Below, one piece after another: positions 61,102 to 64,000 of a stretch of DNA of 64,000 bases. Below the pieces are notes generated by a model. The model was not told the DNA's origin. It made no database searches and saw nothing but the letters and a program-made list of their open reading frames with translations. The stretch's first letter is position 1, and the number at the start of each line of letters is the position of its first letter. The position numbers were made by a program, and so were the translations under genes. The stretch comes from Sphingobacterium sp. SGR-19 (GTDB lineage Bacteria > Bacteroidota > Bacteroidia > Sphingobacteriales > Sphingobacteriaceae), in NCBI RefSeq assembly GCF_011043555.1, contig NZ_JAAKGS010000002.1:124001-188000 (forward strand). The letters run 5' to 3'.

Positions 61102-62376
61102 ATGAAGCTAGATAATCAAACGATAGAATTACATAATCGGCAATTTGTGGAGAAGCACCAACGTGCTTTCTCCTATACTGCTGAAAATATAGCCAATGCG
61201 GAAGACATATTGGATAAACTGCAACAATTCCAAATTGCTATACCCAGTTGGGCCTTAGGGACAGGTGGAACGCGCTTTGGCCGTTTTTCTGGTAAAGGCG
61301 AACCGGGTACGTTAGAGCAAAAGATTGAGGACGTTGGTTTGTTACACGCATTGAACCGTTCTAGCGGTGCTATTTCACTCCACATTCCGTGGGATATCCC
61401 CGAAGATGCGGAACAGATTAAGGCACTTGCTGCTTCTTACGGTTTAGGTTTTGATGCGGTAAACTCCAATACGTTTCAAGATCAGCCGGATCAGGAGCAC
61501 AGTTACAAGTTCGGCTCTCTGCATCATGTTGATCCAAAAGTTCGTAAGCAAGCAGTCGATCATAATATTGAAGTGATCAAACATGGTATAGCATTGGGAT
61601 CCAAAGCATTGACGGTCTGGTTGGCGGACGGTTCTTCCTTTCCGGGACAGCTTAATTTCCGCGAAGCTTTCCAAAATACATTGGAAAGTTTGAAAGAGAT
61701 TTACAAACATTTGCCCGACGATTGGAAGATGTTTGTTGAATACAAAGCCTTTGAACCAAATTTCTATTCAACGACGATAGCAGACTGGGGACAATCTTTG
61801 TTACTCGCTAGCAAATTGGGCGATAAAGCATATACTTTAGTGGATTTAGGACATCATTTGCCGAATGCTAATATTGAGCAGATTGTTTCATTATTGCTGA
61901 TGGAAGGTAAGTTGGGTGGTTTCCATTTTAACGATAGTAAGTATGCTGATGATGATTTGACGGCTGGTAGCATCAAGCCTTACCAATTGTTCTTGATTTT
62001 CAGTGAACTGGTGGAGGGAATGGATGCTCGCGGAATCGAGCACGCTACTGGCTTGGGTTGGATGATTGATGCATCACATAACTTAAAAGATCCATTGGTG
62101 GATTTGCTTCAATCTGTGGAAGCTATTAAAATTGCGTATGCACAGGCCTTATTGGTGGATCGTAAAGCGTTGAAAGAGGCGCAACAGCAAAACAATATCG
62201 TGCGTGCACAGGAAATTCTGCAAGATGCCTTCCGTACCGATGTACGCCCTCTAGTGGCTGAAGCACGTCTACGTCAAGGAGCAGCATTGAATCCGGTCGC
62301 GTTATTCAGCGAATTGGACATTCGGAAGAAATTGATTGATGAACGTGGCAGCAATACTGTAGCTACGGGGCTATAA
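61102..62376 (+). CDS. rhaI: L-rhamnose isomerase (RhaI type)
   Basis: This 424-residue TIM-barrel isomerase is of the RhaI (Pseudomonas stutzeri-like) class rather than E. coli RhaA. Motifs are SWALGTGGTRFGRFSGKGEPG, HVDPKVRKQAVDH and LTVWLADGSSFPGQ. Metal ligands are seen in MFVEYKAFEPNFYST (Glu), TLVDLGHHLPNANIEQ (Asp) and GGFHFNDSKYADDDL (His and Asp). It converts L-rhamnose to L-rhamnulose in the cytoplasm. It follows the aldolase gene by 23 bases. The gap to the kinase gene holds a hairpin, so kinase expression may be tuned separately. Confidence 0.93.
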   Translation: MKLDNQTIELHNRQFVEKHQRAFSYTAENIANAEDILDKLQQFQIAIPSWALGTGGTRFGRFSGKGEPGTLEQKIEDVGLLHALNRSSGAISLHIPWDIPEDAEQIKALAASYGLGFDAVNSNTFQDQPDQEHSYKFGSLHHVDPKVRKQAVDHNIEVIKHGIALGSKALTVWLADGSSFPGQLNFREAFQNTLESLKEIYKHLPDDWKMFVEYKAFEPNFYSTTIADWGQSLLLASKLGDKAYTLVDLGHHLPNANIEQIVSLLLMEGKLGGFHFNDSKYADDDLTAGSIKPYQLFLIFSELVEGMDARGIEHATGLGWMIDASHNLKDPLVDLLQSVEAIKIAYAQALLVDRKALKEAQQQNNIVRAQEILQDAFRTDVRPLVAEARLRQGAALNPVALFSELDIRKKLIDERGSNTVATGL

Positions 62377-62411
62377 ATATAATCAAGAGTAATACGCACG
62401 ATTTTTTCAAC

Positions 62412-62433
62412 TGATCCGCCAATAGGCGGATCA
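62412..62433. terminator. Perfect 9-bp hairpin between rhaI and the kinase gene
   Basis: TGATCCGCC / GGCGGATCA with loop AATA is followed by TCTTTAAATAATTT. The weak T-tract makes it at best a partial terminator, or a processing or stabilising hairpin, inside the rha operon. The kinase start is 26 bases downstream. Confidence 0.5.
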
Positions 62434-62458
62434 TCTTTAAATAATTTAAATATTCAAA

Positions 62459-63805
62459 ATGCGTACACCAGTTGTCGCTATTTTCGATGTAGGGAAGACG
62501 AACAAAAAGTTGTTTTTGTTTGATGAACATTATGACATTGTATTTGAACGTTCAGCTAGATTTTTAGAAACAGTGGACGAAGATGGAGATCCATGTGAAA
62601 ATTTAGAGAGTCTACGTCTTTCCGTTTTCGATTCCCTCCACGAGGTTTTCCGTTTGGACCAGTTCGATATCAAAGCCATAAACTTTACATCGTACGGTGC
62701 CAGTTTTGTGTATCTAGATGAAAGTGGACGACCACTCACACCGCTGTACAATTACCTCAAAGCTTATCCAAAAGAGTTGGAAGAAAGTCTACATAACACA
62801 TATGGTGGCATAGAGGGATTTTCACTTGCTACGGCATCGCCAGCTTTGGGAAGCCTGAATTCGGGGCTTCAATTATATCGTATACAGCAGGAAAAGCCAG
62901 AAGTATACGAAAAACTAAAATATGCCGTACATCTTCCACAATATCTCAGTTTTTTAGTTTCTGGACAGGTATATTCAGATATGACGAGTATCGGTTGCCA
63001 TACGGCTTTGTGGGATTTTGCAAAGAAAGCGTACCACCAATGGGTTAAGGAAACGGGTATAGAAAGCAAATTAGCACCCATTGTGAAAGGAGACGAAGTA
63101 TTTTCAGCTGCATTCCCCGGAAGCACTTACAAAGTGGGTGTGGGATTGCACGATAGTTCCTCGGCGCTCATTCCGTATTTACTGAATTTCCACGAACCCT
63201 TTATTTTAATTTCGACAGGTACTTGGTGTATTTCGTTAAACCCCTTTAATGACGAGAACTTAACGAAAGAGGAGTTGGAAAAAGACTGTCTATTCTATAT
63301 GACCTATGCGGGCACACCCGTTAAGGCGTCCCGCTTGTTTGCGGGTTATGAGCATGAAGTTCAGACAAAACGTATTGCAGAACATTTTCAGGTAACCACC
63401 GGCCGTTTTAAGCATATAGAGATCGACTGGAAGATCATCGAAAAGTTAAGCGCCGGAAAAGAAATTCCAGCAAACCTAGATGCGTTCGGACAGGTAGATT
63501 TAAGTAGCTTCGCTGATTATGTTGAAGCCTATCATGCGTTTATAATTTACCTAGTGGCAGCGCAAGTAGCTTCTACTCGCCTTATTTTGGCGAAAAAGCG
63601 AATCAAGCGGATTTTTGTGGACGGTGGGTTTAGTAAGAACAATATCTTTATGAATTTGCTTGCTAAGACGTTCGGTAACATCGAGATATACGCGGCGTCT
63701 ATGGCGCAAGCAACTGCCATCGGTGCTGCATTGGTAATTCACAACGAATGGAATACGCAACCTGTACCAAGTGATATTATCGAATTACGGTATTATCGGG
63801 CGTAA
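62459..63805 (+). CDS. FGGY-family rhamnulokinase (RhaB-like)
   Basis: This 448-residue FGGY sugar kinase has an N-terminal phosphate loop AIFDVGKTNKKLFLFDE, catalytic-domain motifs INFTSYGASFVYLDESGRPL and GVGLHDSSSALIPY (catalytic Asp), then LISTGTWCISLNPF and the C-terminal IFVDGGFSKNNIFMNLL. It phosphorylates rhamnulose to rhamnulose-1-phosphate, judged mostly from its place after the isomerase and aldolase genes. It is a shorter, Bacteroidota-type form than E. coli RhaB (489 residues), and fuculokinase activity cannot be excluded from sequence. Last gene of the operon; a bidirectional hairpin follows. Confidence 0.9.
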   Translation: MRTPVVAIFDVGKTNKKLFLFDEHYDIVFERSARFLETVDEDGDPCENLESLRLSVFDSLHEVFRLDQFDIKAINFTSYGASFVYLDESGRPLTPLYNYLKAYPKELEESLHNTYGGIEGFSLATASPALGSLNSGLQLYRIQQEKPEVYEKLKYAVHLPQYLSFLVSGQVYSDMTSIGCHTALWDFAKKAYHQWVKETGIESKLAPIVKGDEVFSAAFPGSTYKVGVGLHDSSSALIPYLLNFHEPFILISTGTWCISLNPFNDENLTKEELEKDCLFYMTYAGTPVKASRLFAGYEHEVQTKRIAEHFQVTTGRFKHIEIDWKIIEKLSAGKEIPANLDAFGQVDLSSFADYVEAYHAFIIYLVAAQVASTRLILAKKRIKRIFVDGGFSKNNIFMNLLAKTFGNIEIYAASMAQATAIGAALVIHNEWNTQPVPSDIIELRYYRA

Positions 63806-63837
63806 TTAAAGGATTTTTTTGATTCATACAGTGTTTT

Positions 63838-63872
63838 TAAAAGCGTATAGGCGTAAGGCTTATGCGCTTTTA
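63838..63872. terminator. Bidirectional hairpin terminator between convergent genes
   Basis: TAAAAGCG (63838-63845) pairs with CGCTTTTA (63865-63872). The stem continues inward for seven further pairs, including two G-U wobbles, to a small loop. T-runs on both sides suit termination of the rha operon and of the incoming - strand gene, whose stop codon (63870-63872) lies in the stem. Confidence 0.65.
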
Positions 63873-64000
63873 TAATGTTATGTTTGCTGTATTTTCTTTT
63901 CCGATGGTCGAACCATCTTTGGTCTGGAGCTCAAAATCCCGAACATTCCAATTTTTACTGTAACGAATTTTTCCTGCTTCTTTTGCTTCGATAGACACGT
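63870..64000 (-). CDS. C-terminal fragment of an unidentified gene entering from the right edge
   Basis: The - strand is open from the window edge to a TAA at 63870-63872, giving 42 residues that end in KENTANITL. The readable part (SIEAKEAGKIRYSKNWNV, then RDFELQTKDGST) looks beta-rich, like the closing strands of a secreted hydrolase or binding domain. I do not recognise the family. The gene converges on the rha operon and shares its terminator hairpin. The 5' part lies beyond the window. Confidence 0.5.
   Translation of the reverse strand, partial: VSIEAKEAGKIRYSKNWNVRDFELQTKDGSTIGKENTANITL

Overview
The window is a carbohydrate-utilisation island from a Bacteroidota chromosome, most likely from the Sphingobacteriaceae. 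That inference rests on two SusC/SusD pairs, a Bacteroidota-type promoter match (TAnnTTTG), mostly weak Shine-Dalgarno sequences, and a rhaT / fused aldolase-dehydrogenase / rhaI / kinase rhamnose cluster. I saw no rRNA, tRNA, CRISPR array, transposase or phage gene. Nearly every gene is on the + strand, in five tightly packed blocks. The exceptions are one IclR regulator and a gene fragment at the right edge.

Block A (start of window to 11276, closed by a terminator at 11307-11327) encodes cytoplasmic catabolism of an unusual sugar. It holds a transketolase C-terminal subunit, an Rbs-type ABC importer with a DUF2291 partner, an FGGY kinase whose active site departs from glycerol kinase, an Asp/Glu-racemase-fold protein lacking one of its two cysteines, a bile-acid-symporter-family transporter, a RuBisCO-like protein and a DUF1537 acid-sugar kinase. 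These are the ingredients of two D-apiose routes: the apulose-4-phosphate transketolase route and the 3-oxo-isoapionate-4-phosphate route. Apiose is a constituent of rhamnogalacturonan II (RG-II).

Block B (11412-29183) is a polysaccharide utilization locus: GH78 rhamnosidase, beta-propeller glycosidase, GH2, SusC, SusD, a GH141-like beta-helix protein with a C-terminal rhamnose-mutarotase-like domain, a Gfo/Idh/MocA oxidoreductase, a sodium/solute symporter and a GH105 unsaturated rhamnogalacturonyl hydrolase. A convergent IclR regulator (29193-29975) follows. Its 417-base divergent intergenic region carries a helically phased array of five 11-bp repeats.

Block C (30393-42689) is the strangest part. 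A SusC/SusD pair is followed by two full-length family-1 solute-binding-protein-like genes that lack signal peptides and have no ABC partners. Each overlaps, or is overlapped by, one of two tandem CaiB/BaiF CoA-transferase genes. A second Gfo/Idh/MocA gene, a MaoC hydratase and a FucP-like transporter complete the block. I know of no described pathway with this composition and consider it the best candidate for an undescribed system.

Block D (42881-57707) is a second glycosidase battery: GH78, a large GH2, GH106, GH127, an SGNH acetylesterase and a DUF5703 protein. Block E (57868-63805) is L-rhamnose uptake and catabolism: RhaT, fused rhamnulose-1-phosphate aldolase/dehydrogenase, rhamnose isomerase and an FGGY kinase.

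Taken together, blocks B and D would strip rhamnose, arabinose or aceric acid, galactose and unsaturated uronate from a pectic side chain. Block E would burn the rhamnose, block A would burn apiose or apionate, and block C would process a further, unidentified acid or sugar derivative. All family calls come from reading translated sequences by eye; no database search was run.
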